DNA of 64,000 nucleotides from Gammaproteobacteria bacterium (ex Lamellibrachia satsuma) (GCA_019623805.1 CP053680.1:992001-1056000), one strand, 5' to 3'; positions 16,099 through 25,277 are shown, counted from the first letter of the stretch. Notes: generated by a model from the letters alone, not told the origin. Made by a program: numbers and translations.

Positions 16099-16719
16099 GT
16101 GCCTAAACTCACTGCCACTCAGGCTGTTGAGATGTGGACGCGTGCAGTTACAGGAGAGACCATCTTGGGCATCCGCATCAAAAGCCAGTGGCACCGCGAG
16201 GAGACCGACCGTTCTCCCAAAGAGATCGGCGGCGCCATCGCCTTCATCGCCTGGAGGATCGCCCTCGACAAAGCGATCGCCCTCCACGGTGAAGACTACG
16301 TTTATCATAATGACCATCAGCGCCTCGGCGTCATCGCAGAGTACCTGGCATTCGAGACACAGATCGCAGACCGCATCGTTTATGAACAGATGAAACCGGA
16401 AGAGCGCCAGGAACTGGTAACCGAGCTGGTACTGAAACTGGCTAATAACTATCAGGACAATGCACAAGAGATGGTAGGCCCAGGCGATCATGCCGACCAG
16501 TTCATCAAGCTGTTCAACCAGCGTTCCGGCGAATATGCCGGATTCAAGCTCACCGACGACGGCCCCAGCTATCCCTTCTTCCGCCATCTCGGCTTCGAGA
16601 TCCAGCAGGTTATGGGCGGGGAGCAGGAGAATCACTGGGTCATCGATCAGGTGATGGATAGAGACGCACCTGACGTCTACAAACAGTTGGCCCGCGCGGT
16701 CAAAAACCTCTTTTACTAG
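16099..16719 (+). CDS. Hypothetical protein of the MoxR/VWA operon (206 aa)
   Basis: Starts GTG at 16099 (MPKLTATQAVEMW); an ATG at 16132 is also possible. It is soluble and mostly helical, with no recognised motif. It ends 8 bp before the MoxR-type ATPase gene, so the two are surely co-transcribed. It may be a partner or substrate adaptor of that ATPase; this is inference from position. Confidence 0.65.
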   Translation: MPKLTATQAVEMWTRAVTGETILGIRIKSQWHREETDRSPKEIGGAIAFIAWRIALDKAIALHGEDYVYHNDHQRLGVIAEYLAFETQIADRIVYEQMKPEERQELVTELVLKLANNYQDNAQEMVGPGDHADQFIKLFNQRSGEYAGFKLTDDGPSYPFFRHLGFEIQQVMGGEQENHWVIDQVMDRDAPDVYKQLARAVKNLFY

Positions 16720-16727
16720 GATTCAAA

Positions 16728-17771
16728 ATGCGTCCCACACAGTTGTTGACCATTCTTGAGCAAGAGTTCACCAGCACCCGATTCGGGCACCACACCCCGG
16801 TCATGCTCTGGGGACCACCCGGCGTCGGCAAGTCCGATATGGTGCGGCAGGTGGGCGAAAACCACACTGTGCCGGTAATCGATATCCGCCTCTCCCAGAT
16901 GGAACCCAGCGATCTGCGCGGCATCCCCTTCCGGGTGGAGAGCCGGGTCGATTGGGCGATCCCCTCGATCCTGCCGGATGCAGCGCGTCATGGAGAAGCG
17001 GGCATCCTCTTTCTGGACGAGATCACCTCTGCCCCGCCCACTGTTTCCGCCGCCGCCTATCAATTGATCCTTGACCGCCGGTTGGGGGAGTACCAGGTGC
17101 CCGATGGCTGGGCCATCTTCGCTGCCGGCAACCGCCAGGGCGACCGGGGCGTCACCTACAGTATGCCTGCACCGCTGGCCAACCGTTTCTCTCACTTCGA
17201 GGTGGAGGTAAACCTGGACGACTGGGTGGCATGGGCTTATCGCAACAACATCGATGAGCGGGTCATCGCCTTCCTGCGCTTTCGCCCTGAACTGTTGTTC
17301 GACTTCGATCCTGCCCACAACCCGGTGGCCTTCCCCTCTCCCCGTTCTTGGGAGTTCGCCCATCGGGGACTGCACAAATTCGACAGTCATCCCAACTTGC
17401 TGCAGGGGGCGCTGCAGGCCTGTATCGGTCCCGCTGCTGGCATTGAGTTGAAGGCATTTGTGGACAGTCTCGACAAGATGCCCGACCTCGATGCAATCCT
17501 CGCCGGTGAGGATGTCCCGGTACCCACCGAGATCGACCTGCAGTACGCCGTCGCCGCCGCATTGGTTGGACGCGCCATCCGCGCCCAAGCGGGAGACGAC
17601 CGCAAGGAGATTCATGGCCGCATTCTCGACTACGCCGGGCGTTTCCCACAGCGCGAAATGGGGGTGATGCTGGTCTCAGACATGCACCGCGCCATCGGCA
17701 ATGAACTCTTCGAAGTACCCCAGTTTTCCACTTGGGCACAGGCAATCTCTGATGTGATGTTGTTTGAATAA
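16728..17771 (+). CDS. MoxR-family AAA+ ATPase
   Basis: A 347-aa AAA+ protein. Walker A GPPGVGKS is at residues 29-36 and Walker B ILFLDE ends at residue 98, followed by TSAPPTVSAAAYQLILD and a sensor-1 AAGN. MoxR ATPases usually act as chaperones that insert metal or remodel a protein complex together with a VWA-domain partner, and such a partner follows directly (17891-19114). CbbQ/NorQ-type roles are alternatives, but no Rubisco or NO-reductase genes are nearby. Confidence 0.88.
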   Translation: MRPTQLLTILEQEFTSTRFGHHTPVMLWGPPGVGKSDMVRQVGENHTVPVIDIRLSQMEPSDLRGIPFRVESRVDWAIPSILPDAARHGEAGILFLDEITSAPPTVSAAAYQLILDRRLGEYQVPDGWAIFAAGNRQGDRGVTYSMPAPLANRFSHFEVEVNLDDWVAWAYRNNIDERVIAFLRFRPELLFDFDPAHNPVAFPSPRSWEFAHRGLHKFDSHPNLLQGALQACIGPAAGIELKAFVDSLDKMPDLDAILAGEDVPVPTEIDLQYAVAAALVGRAIRAQAGDDRKEIHGRILDYAGRFPQREMGVMLVSDMHRAIGNELFEVPQFSTWAQAISDVMLFE

Positions 17772-17828
17772 TTATTACCACTAAGGGCACAAAGGTAGAA
17801 TTTTGCCGACCTATCCGTGCCGAGCAAG

Positions 17829-17862
17829 GTAGGTTGGATTAGCGAAGCGTAATCCAACCTAC
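17829..17862. repeat. REP-like palindrome in the MoxR-VWA gap
   Basis: Perfect 13-bp arms GTAGGTTGGATTA (17829-17841) and TAATCCAACCTAC (17850-17862) with loop GCGAAGCG. It lies in the 119-bp gap between the ATPase and VWA genes, so it would be an intra-operon hairpin. The loop resembles that of the 14848 element. Confidence 0.75.
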
Positions 17863-17890
17863 TTTACGTCCTTCGTGGCTAAACAGGCTT

Positions 17891-19114
17891 ATGGACATAG
17901 AACATATCGAAACCAAGCTGGCCGCAGCCCGCACCAAGCTGATCCTGGATAAGCCGTTCCTGGGCGCGCTGGTCTTGCGCCTGCCCATGGAAGAGGCCGA
18001 TGAAGCCTGGTGCCCCACCACTGCCACGGATGCGCGCAAGTTTTACTACAATCCTGAATACATCTACGGGCTGACCCTGGACGAAACCCAGTTCATGCTG
18101 GCCCACGAGGCACTGCACTGCGCCCTCTCCCACTTCGCCCGCCGCCAGCATCGCCACAAGCTGCACTGGGATATGGCCTGCGACTACGCCATCAACCCAC
18201 TGCTGATCGGCGAAGACCTGAAACCACCTCCCGGCTCTCTCATCATGCCCATGTTCAAGGACATGACCGCCGAGGAGATCTACCCCTGTCTGGACGAAAA
18301 GAACGACGACGTACCGCTGGACAACCACATCTACGACAAAGAGAACACCAAAGGTTCCGGCAGCAGCAAGAGCGAAAGGGATCTCTCCTCCAGCAAGCCG
18401 GATACAGAGACTTCGGAATCGGGGGATAACGGCCAGGACGCCCGTGACGGTGGCGCCTCCCAGCCTCCGCCCCTGTCGGCAGAAGAGCAGGATACCCTCA
18501 ACATCCAGTGGCAGCAGCGCCTGGCGGGAGCCGCCCAGCAGGCGATGCAGGCCGGTAAGCTGGATGGTGCCATGGCCCGCATGGTGGACCATCTACTGCA
18601 GCCCCAGCTCCCCTGGCGGGTTCTGCTGGCCCATTACATGACCGCCGCCGCACGGGACGATTTCAGTTACATGCGCCCCTCCCGCCGTGAGGGGGAGTTC
18701 ATCCTGCCCAGCCTGCGCAGCAACCAGGTGGAACTGGTGGTGGCGTTGGACACCAGCGGCTCCATCCAGGAGAAAGAGATGGGGGAGTTTCTGGCCGAGG
18801 TCAACGCCCTCAAAGGACAGATACGCGCACGGGTCACCCTGCTCGCCTGCGACTCGCAACTGGCGGAGGAGTCACCCTGGATCTACGAGACCTGGGACGA
18901 GTTCGAGCTGCCGGAGGCCATCTCCGGCGGTGGCGGCACCAGCTTCAGGCCAGTGTTCGAGTGGGTTAACCAGCAGGGACTGCAACCTGATCTGCTGGTC
19001 TACTTCACCGATGCGGAGGGAGCCTTCCCTGAACACGAGCCCCCCTATCCCGTGATCTGGCTGGTCAAAGGCAAGGAGAAAGCCCCTTGGGGACAGCGCA
19101 TTCAGCTGAACTAG
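17891..19114 (+). CDS. Putative metallopeptidase with C-terminal VWA domain (DUF2201-like)
   Basis: A 407-aa soluble protein. The N-terminal half has an HExxH zinc motif, HEALH at 72-76 with a further His81 (HEALHCALSH). After a low-complexity acidic linker (Ser/Glu/Asp-rich, about 150-195), the C-terminal half is von Willebrand factor A-like with the MIDAS motif DTSGS near residue 285 and a second metal-site segment YFTDAEG. This is the layout of the DUF2201 VWA-like metallopeptidase family. With the MoxR-type ATPase upstream it forms a typical ATPase-VWA pair, probably for maturation of a metalloenzyme or protein complex. Whether the peptidase site is active is unknown. Confidence 0.85.
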   Translation: MDIEHIETKLAAARTKLILDKPFLGALVLRLPMEEADEAWCPTTATDARKFYYNPEYIYGLTLDETQFMLAHEALHCALSHFARRQHRHKLHWDMACDYAINPLLIGEDLKPPPGSLIMPMFKDMTAEEIYPCLDEKNDDVPLDNHIYDKENTKGSGSSKSERDLSSSKPDTETSESGDNGQDARDGGASQPPPLSAEEQDTLNIQWQQRLAGAAQQAMQAGKLDGAMARMVDHLLQPQLPWRVLLAHYMTAAARDDFSYMRPSRREGEFILPSLRSNQVELVVALDTSGSIQEKEMGEFLAEVNALKGQIRARVTLLACDSQLAEESPWIYETWDEFELPEAISGGGGTSFRPVFEWVNQQGLQPDLLVYFTDAEGAFPEHEPPYPVIWLVKGKEKAPWGQRIQLN

Positions 19115-19200
19115 GAACAACAGCCCAACATACCACGCTGGCACCACCGACAAACAGTCGATATTATTAAGGGAACTCCAGCCGCCAAATACAATCCATT

Positions 19201-20715
19201 ATGGGTATGGATAGACACAGCAGCACCCCGATTTTTCCGCTATTCGCCCTCCTCATCTCCCTCTGCATCGGCTTCACCGCTACCGCATTCGGTGCAGTGC
19301 CTGTCAATGGGACAAACGAAGAGAAGATCCGCCTGCCGGAACTGGGATCACCATCAGATCAATATCTGACGCCAGCCGACGAGGCCCGCCTCGGACGCGC
19401 CTTCATGCAGAGCATCCTGGAAACGCAGCCGGTTCTGGATGACCCGCTGATCACGGAATATATTCAGACGCTGGGCAACCGACTGCTCAATAAAAGTGAA
19501 GCTGCTGGCCAGGAATACCGCTTTTTTGTCATCGAAGAACCGATGATCAATGCATTCGCCGGACCCGGTGGGCATATCGGTATCTACACCGGTCTCATCC
19601 TGGCTACCCAGAGTGAAAGTGAACTGGCTTCTGTCATCGCCCACGAAATCGCCCATGTCACACAGAAACATCTACTGCGCGCTTTCGATGCAGCCAACCG
19701 CATGAGCGGCAAGACCGCCGTGCTCATGCTGGCTGCCATCCTGGTGGGCATCGCCGGTTCCACCGATGCCGGTATCGCCTTGGCCTCGGGCGTTCAGGCC
19801 GGAGCACTGCAGGAGCAGATCAATTTCACCCGCAGCAACGAGCAGGAGGCTGATCACGTCGGTATCAAGATATTGGCAGATGCCGAACTGGATCCCCGCT
19901 CCATGCCGGTCTTCTTCGAGCGCCTGACCCACGCCAACCGGCTCTTTGACAGCGGCATCCCGGAGATGCTGCGCACCCATCCGGTCACCACCAATCGTAT
20001 TGCGGACGCATTGGGACGCGCCGAGACCTATTCCTACAAGCAGTACAGCAGCAACCTGCGCTACTTTCTCACCCGTGAGACTCTGCGCATGCGGCAGTTC
20101 GAAAAGTCTGACGAGGCTGTGAAGCATTTTCGTAGTGGCCTCGAAGAGGGACGTTATCTGAACAAAGAAGCACACCAGTTTGGTTATGCCCTGGCTCTTG
20201 CCAAGGATCGCAACTTCCCGGCTGCAAACAAACTGATCACCGAACTGCTGATAAAACGGCCTGACCAAGTCGAATATATCCTTGCAGAAGCTAATATAGC
20301 CAAGGAGAGCGGGGGGCGCCAGAAGGCACTGAGATCCCTCGAAACGGCCCACATGCTACTTCCGGACAGCTATCCCGTCACAATCGCCTACAGTGAAATC
20401 CTTCTGGAAGCAGGCAAGGCGGAAGAGGCGAAAAAGACCATTGATCAGGCCCGCTCATTTCGTCCGAATGACCCCCGTCTCTTTCGCCTGCTTGCAAAAG
20501 CAGAGGAAAACCTAAATAACAATGCTCAATCACATCGACTGCTGTCAGAAGCCTACGTCGCTGAAGGCAAGCTGAGTGCCGCAATTCAGCAGTTGGATAT
20601 CGCCCTGAAACAGAAGAAGACGCAGGATTTTTATCAGGCTTCACAAATTGAGGCCAGACTCAGGGAACTCAAAGCACTGAAAAAGCTCGAAGATACAAAG
20701 AATAAGAAGAAGTAA
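19201..20715 (+). CDS. bepA: BepA-like periplasmic M48 metalloprotease with TPR repeats
   Basis: A 504-aa protein. It has an N-terminal signal peptide (FALLISLCIGFTATAFGA), an M48 peptidase domain with HEIAH near residue 147, the third zinc ligand in NEQEADHVG near 213, and a C-terminal half of tetratricopeptide-like repeats. E. coli BepA (YfgC, 487 aa) has the same architecture; it works in the periplasm in outer-membrane protein and LptD quality control. The gene stands alone. The in-frame ATG two codons in is an alternative start; neither has a strong ribosome site. Confidence 0.88.
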   Translation: MGMDRHSSTPIFPLFALLISLCIGFTATAFGAVPVNGTNEEKIRLPELGSPSDQYLTPADEARLGRAFMQSILETQPVLDDPLITEYIQTLGNRLLNKSEAAGQEYRFFVIEEPMINAFAGPGGHIGIYTGLILATQSESELASVIAHEIAHVTQKHLLRAFDAANRMSGKTAVLMLAAILVGIAGSTDAGIALASGVQAGALQEQINFTRSNEQEADHVGIKILADAELDPRSMPVFFERLTHANRLFDSGIPEMLRTHPVTTNRIADALGRAETYSYKQYSSNLRYFLTRETLRMRQFEKSDEAVKHFRSGLEEGRYLNKEAHQFGYALALAKDRNFPAANKLITELLIKRPDQVEYILAEANIAKESGGRQKALRSLETAHMLLPDSYPVTIAYSEILLEAGKAEEAKKTIDQARSFRPNDPRLFRLLAKAEENLNNNAQSHRLLSEAYVAEGKLSAAIQQLDIALKQKKTQDFYQASQIEARLRELKALKKLEDTKNKKK

Positions 20716-20866
20716 CGGTTTTTGACTTAACAAAAAAACAGGGATTACGGTTTACCCCAAGGAGAGATCAACTAAACCCAAGCTGCTAACACAAGGAAAC
20801 CCAAGCAGCGCTAGGAAAAACTGCGCCAAAAACATTATAAATCGCTAATAGATAGGCAATTTTTGC

Positions 20867-20894
20867 TTGCCATAGCCCGGCTTTTCGGTATTCT
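20867..20894 (+). promoter_or_regulatory. Possible sigma-70 promoter for sox genes
   Basis: TTGCCA (20867-20872) and TATTCT (20889-20894) are separated by 16 bp, about 90 bp before the soxX start. The rest of 20716-20981 shows no gene. Confidence 0.4.
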
Positions 20895-20981
20895 AACGGC
20901 CTACCTGTTACAGGGTACAAGTGAGCGCACCGATATAGACATTATAATGAGCGCTGCTTGTGTGGAAACAGGAGGATAGAA

Positions 20982-21349
20982 ATGCGGGCAACCGCAGCTC
21001 AAACAGTCTTGCTGTCTCCTCCTTTGTATTGCTTAGCGGACTTACTGCGATTTTATCTGTCCACGCAACGGATATTTCAAATATTGCCGAAGGCTGGAAA
21101 ATTGCCTTCGACAAAGAGCGAAGTAACTGTCTTGCCTGCCATATGATTGATGATGGGTTCAGCCCGGGTGACATAGGTCCCCTCTGATCGCCATTAAAGG
21201 CCGCTAACCCGGATATAAAAGAGCTTCGAGTTCAGATCTGGGATACAACAAAAAATAAACCCGACAGTCGGATGCCGCCGTTTGGCAGACTCAGGATTCT
21301 GTCGGAAAGTGATATCGATAAAGTAGTCGATTTTCTTTACACCCTTTGA
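20982..21349 (+). pseudogene. soxX: soxX, c-type cytochrome, frame-disrupted
   Basis: Read across three frames, this is a SoxX cytochrome: signal peptide (LAVSSFVLLSGLTAILSVHA), haem site CLACH, SPGDIGP, IWDTTKNKPDSRMPPFGR with the distal Met, and VVDFLYTL at the end. The start ATG at 20982 has GGAGG 7 nt upstream but lies in another frame from the signal peptide, so one base appears to be missing near 21000-21010. After GDIGPL there is an in-frame TGA (21185-21187). It would vanish if one C were added in the CCCC run and one G removed at AAAGG (21196-21200), restoring PPLIAIKAANPD. SoxX is the haem partner of SoxA in thiosulfate oxidation. Either a decaying gene or local sequencing error; soxA is absent here. 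Confidence 0.75.
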
Positions 21350-21380
21350 AACAACCTATTCTCAATCTGGAGAGTATTTG

Positions 21381-21857
21381 ATGAGTACTGACATGAAACG
21401 CAGGATCTTCCTTAAAGGATCTTTGGCCGCTAGCGCGGTCGGTGTTGCTGCAGGCGCCGGTCTGCTGATGCCCCAGCAGGTACTGGCCGCATGGCCTAAA
21501 GCCGCTTTCGAAGCCAAATCGATTCCCGATGCGCTAACTGCGCTGATGGGTTCTGGCGATACCACCACTTCCGACAAAATCAAGATAAAGGCCCCGGATA
21601 TCGCGGAAAACGGCGCAGTTGTACCGATCACCGTCGAGTCTTCCATGGAAGGCATCGAGTCGATGGCCATCATCGCCTCTGCCAATCCTGTTCCCCTGAT
21701 TGCTTCTTTCAACCTGTCGGGTAGCGCGATGGGCTTCGTCTCCACCCGTATCAAAATGGGCAAGACCGGTGATGTCGTCGGTGTCGTCAAGGCTGGCGGA
21801 AAACTCTACAGTGCCAGCAAAAGCGTAAAAGTCACCATCGGCGGTTGCGGCGGTTAA
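21381..21857 (+). CDS. soxY: SoxY, sulfur-compound carrier subunit
   Basis: A 158-aa protein with a Tat signal (MKRRIFLKGS, then an Ala-rich stretch ending VLAAWPKAAF) and the C-terminal GGCGG motif, whose Cys156 carries the sulfur substrate in the Sox cycle. It works in the periplasm as the SoxYZ heterodimer. GGAGAG is 6 nt before the ATG at 21381. soxX lies upstream and soxZ 48 bp downstream. Confidence 0.96.
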   Translation: MSTDMKRRIFLKGSLAASAVGVAAGAGLLMPQQVLAAWPKAAFEAKSIPDALTALMGSGDTTTSDKIKIKAPDIAENGAVVPITVESSMEGIESMAIIASANPVPLIASFNLSGSAMGFVSTRIKMGKTGDVVGVVKAGGKLYSASKSVKVTIGGCGG

Positions 21858-21905
21858 TCTACCCCCGGACAACAACGACCCGAATATTCTAGAGGTAAAC
21901 TGAAC

Positions 21906-22223
21906 ATGGCAAAATCTAGCATTAAGATCCGCGCCAAGGCCAAGAAAGATGTCACCACCGTAAAGGCACTGATGACCCATCCTATGGAGACTGGCGGCCG
22001 CAAAGACAAGAAAACAGGCAAGCTGATCCCTGCCCACTACATCCAGGAAGTCGTCTGCAAGCACAACGGAGCAACTGTGCTGACTGCTAACTGGAGCGGT
22101 GGTGTTTCCAAGAACCCCTATGTGTCATTCAAGTTCGGAGGCGGTGCCAAGGGCGACTCCGTCGAGATCACCTGGAGTGACAACAAGGGTGGTAGCGGCA
22201 CTCAGACTGCAAAAATCAAATAA
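21906..22223 (+). CDS. soxZ: SoxZ, SoxY-binding partner
   Basis: A 105-aa protein of the SoxZ family (SSIKIRAKAKKDVTTVKALMTHPMETG and later TANWSGGVSKNPYVSFKFGG). It has no signal peptide and is exported together with SoxY. It forms the sulfur-binding SoxYZ complex. No soxA, soxB or soxCD follows in this window, so the Sox genes are split in this genome. Confidence 0.96.
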   Translation: MAKSSIKIRAKAKKDVTTVKALMTHPMETGGRKDKKTGKLIPAHYIQEVVCKHNGATVLTANWSGGVSKNPYVSFKFGGGAKGDSVEITWSDNKGGSGTQTAKIK

Positions 22224-22269
22224 GGCACGCCTGAAGGGCGCTCTATCAAACCTACTTTGATGAAGCGCC

Positions 22270-22299
22270 GGTCCGGGACACATTGCGGTGTCCCGGACC
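22270..22299 (+). terminator. Strong hairpin downstream of soxZ
   Basis: Perfect 12-bp arms GGTCCGGGACAC (22270-22281) and GTGTCCCGGACC (22288-22299) with a 6-nt loop, 46 bp after the soxZ stop. No T-tract follows, so it may be a weak or Rho-assisted terminator or an mRNA 3'-end stabiliser. The rest of 22224-22521 shows no gene. Confidence 0.55.
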
Positions 22300-22521
22300 C
22301 CAACACCACAGATCTCCCCTGTGGAAACTCCTGTTATCCTCCCTGGCCCTTTCGATGCTGGCCAGTTCCTACACTGCTGCGGCAAGCTCCCCGGCAAACG
22401 GCTAAACTTTTCCCTCTCAAACGTTTTATGGATGCGCATCTGGACTGGAATATTGTCTCATCTACATGAGCAACGGCGTCCCTTCTCGCCCTATCAACGC
22501 GCAAGCAACCCGGATCCCACT

Positions 22522-23811
22522 ATGCAGCTGGAACAATTGACCGCACTGGATCGCGAGATCGTCTGGCACCCCTACAGCGCCATCGGTGCCGATCTGCCCA
22601 TCTATGCCGTCGAATCAGCTCAGGGTGTACGACTGCGTCTGTGCGACGGCCGTGAACTGATCGACGGCATGTCATCCTGGTGGTGCGCCATCCACGGCTA
22701 CAACCACCCACAGATGAACGCCGCACTGCAGCGGCAGATGGCATCAATGTCCCACGTCATGTTCGGCGGTCTCACCCACCAACCTGCGGTCGAACTGGCG
22801 GAAAAACTGGTGGCAATCACACCCGAGCCGCTCCATTCAGTCTTCTTCGCCGATTCGGGTTCCGTCTCCGTCGAGGTCGCCATGAAGATGGCAATCCAGT
22901 ACTGGCACGCCAAGGGTAAGAGAGAAAAACAGCGTTTTCTGGCCCTGCGCCACGGCTATCACGGTGACACCTTTGGTGCCATGTCGGTCTGCGACCCGGT
23001 CACCGGTATGCACAGCCTCTTCAGTGGAACACTGGCACAGCAGTTTTTCGTGGAGACTCCAGCATGTCGTTTCGGCAAACCCTGCGCCGCGGAGGATATC
23101 GCACCACTGGCCGACAGCCTCAAACAAAATCATGAGAACATCGCAGCGCTGATTTTGGAGCCGATCGTGCAGGGTGCCGGCGGCATGCGTTTCTACTCGG
23201 CGGACTATCTGCGTCAGGCAAGGGCATTGTGTGACCAATACGGCGTACTGCTCATCCTCGATGAGATCGCCACCGGCTTCGGGCGCACCGGCAAACTGTT
23301 CGCCTGTGAGCATGCGGGTATCTCGCCGGATATCCTCTGTCTCGGGAAATCACTGACCGGTGGGTATATAACACTGGCGGCGACCCTGGCCACCAGGGAA
23401 ATCAGCGGCACCATCAGCCAGGGAGACCCCGGACTCTTTATGCACGGCCCGACCTTCATGGCCAACCCCCTCGCCTGCTCGGCCGCGCTCGCCAGTCTGC
23501 AACTACTGCTCGAATCTCCCTGGCAAAAAAATATTGCCCGATTACAACAAGGTCTGGAGCAAGGACTGGCCCCCTGCAGCCACTTCAAGCATGTCGCCGA
23601 AGTCAGGGTACTGGGTGCAATCGGTGTAGTGGAGATGAAGAAGCCGGTAGATATGAAAGAGATCCAGCCCAGGTTTGTAGAGGCTGGCGTCTGGGTTCGC
23701 CCCTTCGGAAAACTCGTCTATCTGATGCCACCCTTTGTGATGGAATCCGAAGACTTGGCGATACTGACCAAAACCGTGGTTGGAGTGGTGAACAGCATAT
23801 CCCCATCATGA
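22522..23811 (+). CDS. bioA: Adenosylmethionine-8-amino-7-oxononanoate aminotransferase
   Basis: A 429-aa class-III PLP aminotransferase, the same length as E. coli BioA. Seen: IVWHPYSAIG at the start, DGMSSWWCAIHGYNHP, FFADSGSVSVEVAMKMA, HGYHGDTFGAMSVCDP, LDEIATGFGRTGKLFACEH and the PLP-lysine motif LGKSLTGGY near residue 275. It makes 7,8-diaminopelargonate from KAPA and S-adenosylmethionine in biotin synthesis. The frame is open 78 codons further up, but the ATG at 22522 fits the family start. No other bio gene is adjacent. Confidence 0.95.
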   Translation: MQLEQLTALDREIVWHPYSAIGADLPIYAVESAQGVRLRLCDGRELIDGMSSWWCAIHGYNHPQMNAALQRQMASMSHVMFGGLTHQPAVELAEKLVAITPEPLHSVFFADSGSVSVEVAMKMAIQYWHAKGKREKQRFLALRHGYHGDTFGAMSVCDPVTGMHSLFSGTLAQQFFVETPACRFGKPCAAEDIAPLADSLKQNHENIAALILEPIVQGAGGMRFYSADYLRQARALCDQYGVLLILDEIATGFGRTGKLFACEHAGISPDILCLGKSLTGGYITLAATLATREISGTISQGDPGLFMHGPTFMANPLACSAALASLQLLLESPWQKNIARLQQGLEQGLAPCSHFKHVAEVRVLGAIGVVEMKKPVDMKEIQPRFVEAGVWVRPFGKLVYLMPPFVMESEDLAILTKTVVGVVNSISPS

Positions 23812-23927
23812 GGGTGGGCATGTACTGAGAAGCATTGCCTGGCAACTAACAACCAAGAGTTGACTTTCAAGATAGAACGGGGCGTTATGATAACTATGTT
23901 TCCTCTCGATATCTTCACATAATTATA

Positions 23928-25277
23928 ATGACTGTTCAGACTTCTGATGCAGTATCCCCAGGGTTGACCTCTTTGGTTCAGCGTAGCTGGATATTACCTA
24001 CTGCTCTGGCCATCCTGCTGATTGCCATCAGTTTTCATAACTATTTGTTATTCCATACCCTGGTGGAGCTATTTAGCATTGTGGTGGCCGTCCTTGCCAC
24101 GGTAGTGGTATGGCAGACCTATCCGTTTTCACGCAATAACTACCTGATGTATCTTGGATGCGGATATATTTGGATCGCGGCATTGGCTATCGCGCATACC
24201 GTGGTCTACAAAGGAATGGCTATATATCCCGATACAGGCCCTAACTATCCCACGCAATTCTGGATTGCAAACCGCTACCTTGAGGCATTCCTTCTACTCT
24301 CTGCACCTTTCTTCATTAATAGATCGATCAACAGATATGCTGCTATTTCTCTATTCGGATTAGTTGCTGTCACCCTGTTCACCCTGATCGTGCTGGGTAA
24401 GTTCCCGGACGCCTATATCGAAGGGCAAGGACTCACCCCCTTCAAGGTAACCAGCGAGTATGTGGCTAACACACTTCTTCTCGGCGCTATAGTTTATTTG
24501 TGGAAACGTCGAAGCTTAATTGATCCAAGTATTCTTTTCCTCATGACGGCTTCCATAATCCTGACTATCTGTGCCGGGTTCGCCTACACTTTTTATGTGA
24601 GCGTATATGGCCTTTCTAATCTAGTGGGACATATCTTTGTGCTGTTCTCTTTTTGGCTTATCTTTAAGGCCATCATATCCACCACCCTGAAAGAGCCTGT
24701 CAGGGTGATGAGTCACAATCTGCTAAATGAGATCAAAGAGCGCAAACAAGCTGAGACTGAATTGAAGTATTTGGCAACCCACGACTCCTTAACCGGGCTG
24801 TACAACCGTAAAGTAATGGAGGAACGGATAACCGATGAAATACTCAGGGCCGCCCGGTATAACCATGTTCTGTCGGTCTTCATGCTGGACATAGACCATT
24901 TCAAACAGACCAATGACACCTATGGTCACAAAGCCGGGGATACTGCACTCAGAAAAATCGCATCGATTGTAGAGAGTTCAATCCGGAAAACAGATTATGT
25001 GGCACGTTACGGAGGCGAAGAATTTGCAGTTGTCTTACCAGAAACTCCCCTCTCCGAGGCTGAAGAACTGGCGGAGCGACTGCGTAGTCAGGTTGCCGAT
25101 CACGCTATTTCAATATCTGGTGACCAAGAAATCAATATCACCGCCAGCATAGGCGTTGCCACCTTTCCGGAACATGCCCAAACCTGGGATGAGTTACTGG
25201 AAGCCGCGGACAAGGCGATGTATTCCGCAAAGGAAAACGGGCGGAACTGCGTTCAAACAGCTAATAGTGCAGGATAG
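23928..25277 (+). CDS. Membrane diguanylate cyclase, MASE3-GGDEF
   Basis: A 449-aa protein. About eight hydrophobic helices in residues 20-260 match the MASE3 sensory membrane domain (NYLLFHTLVELFSIVVAVLA, FWIANRYLEAFLLLSAPFF). A short linker (LLNEIKERKQAETELKYLA) is followed by a GGDEF domain with THDSLTGLYNRKV, DIDHFKQTNDTYGHKAGD and an intact GGEEF active site near residue 363. It should make cyclic di-GMP in response to a membrane signal. No I-site RxxD is obvious at the usual position. There is no clear ribosome site before the ATG. It is the last plus-strand gene before the minus-strand envelope genes. Confidence 0.92.
   Translation: MTVQTSDAVSPGLTSLVQRSWILPTALAILLIAISFHNYLLFHTLVELFSIVVAVLATVVVWQTYPFSRNNYLMYLGCGYIWIAALAIAHTVVYKGMAIYPDTGPNYPTQFWIANRYLEAFLLLSAPFFINRSINRYAAISLFGLVAVTLFTLIVLGKFPDAYIEGQGLTPFKVTSEYVANTLLLGAIVYLWKRRSLIDPSILFLMTASIILTICAGFAYTFYVSVYGLSNLVGHIFVLFSFWLIFKAIISTTLKEPVRVMSHNLLNEIKERKQAETELKYLATHDSLTGLYNRKVMEERITDEILRAARYNHVLSVFMLDIDHFKQTNDTYGHKAGDTALRKIASIVESSIRKTDYVARYGGEEFAVVLPETPLSEAEELAERLRSQVADHAISISGDQEINITASIGVATFPEHAQTWDELLEAADKAMYSAKENGRNCVQTANSAG

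Noticed and set aside
16015..16635. 206-codon minus-strand frame opposite the gene at 16099
   Set aside because: The plus-strand frame has tight 8-bp spacing to the MoxR gene and a normal soluble-protein composition, so it is the real one.
22288..22521. N-terminal extension of bioA by 78 codons
   Set aside because: The extension covers the soxZ-downstream hairpin and gives a protein longer than the family; starting at 22522 gives 429 aa, as in E. coli.
23856..23893. TTGACT with a downstream TATGAT before the GGDEF gene
   Set aside because: The spacer is 20 bp, too long for a standard sigma-70 promoter.
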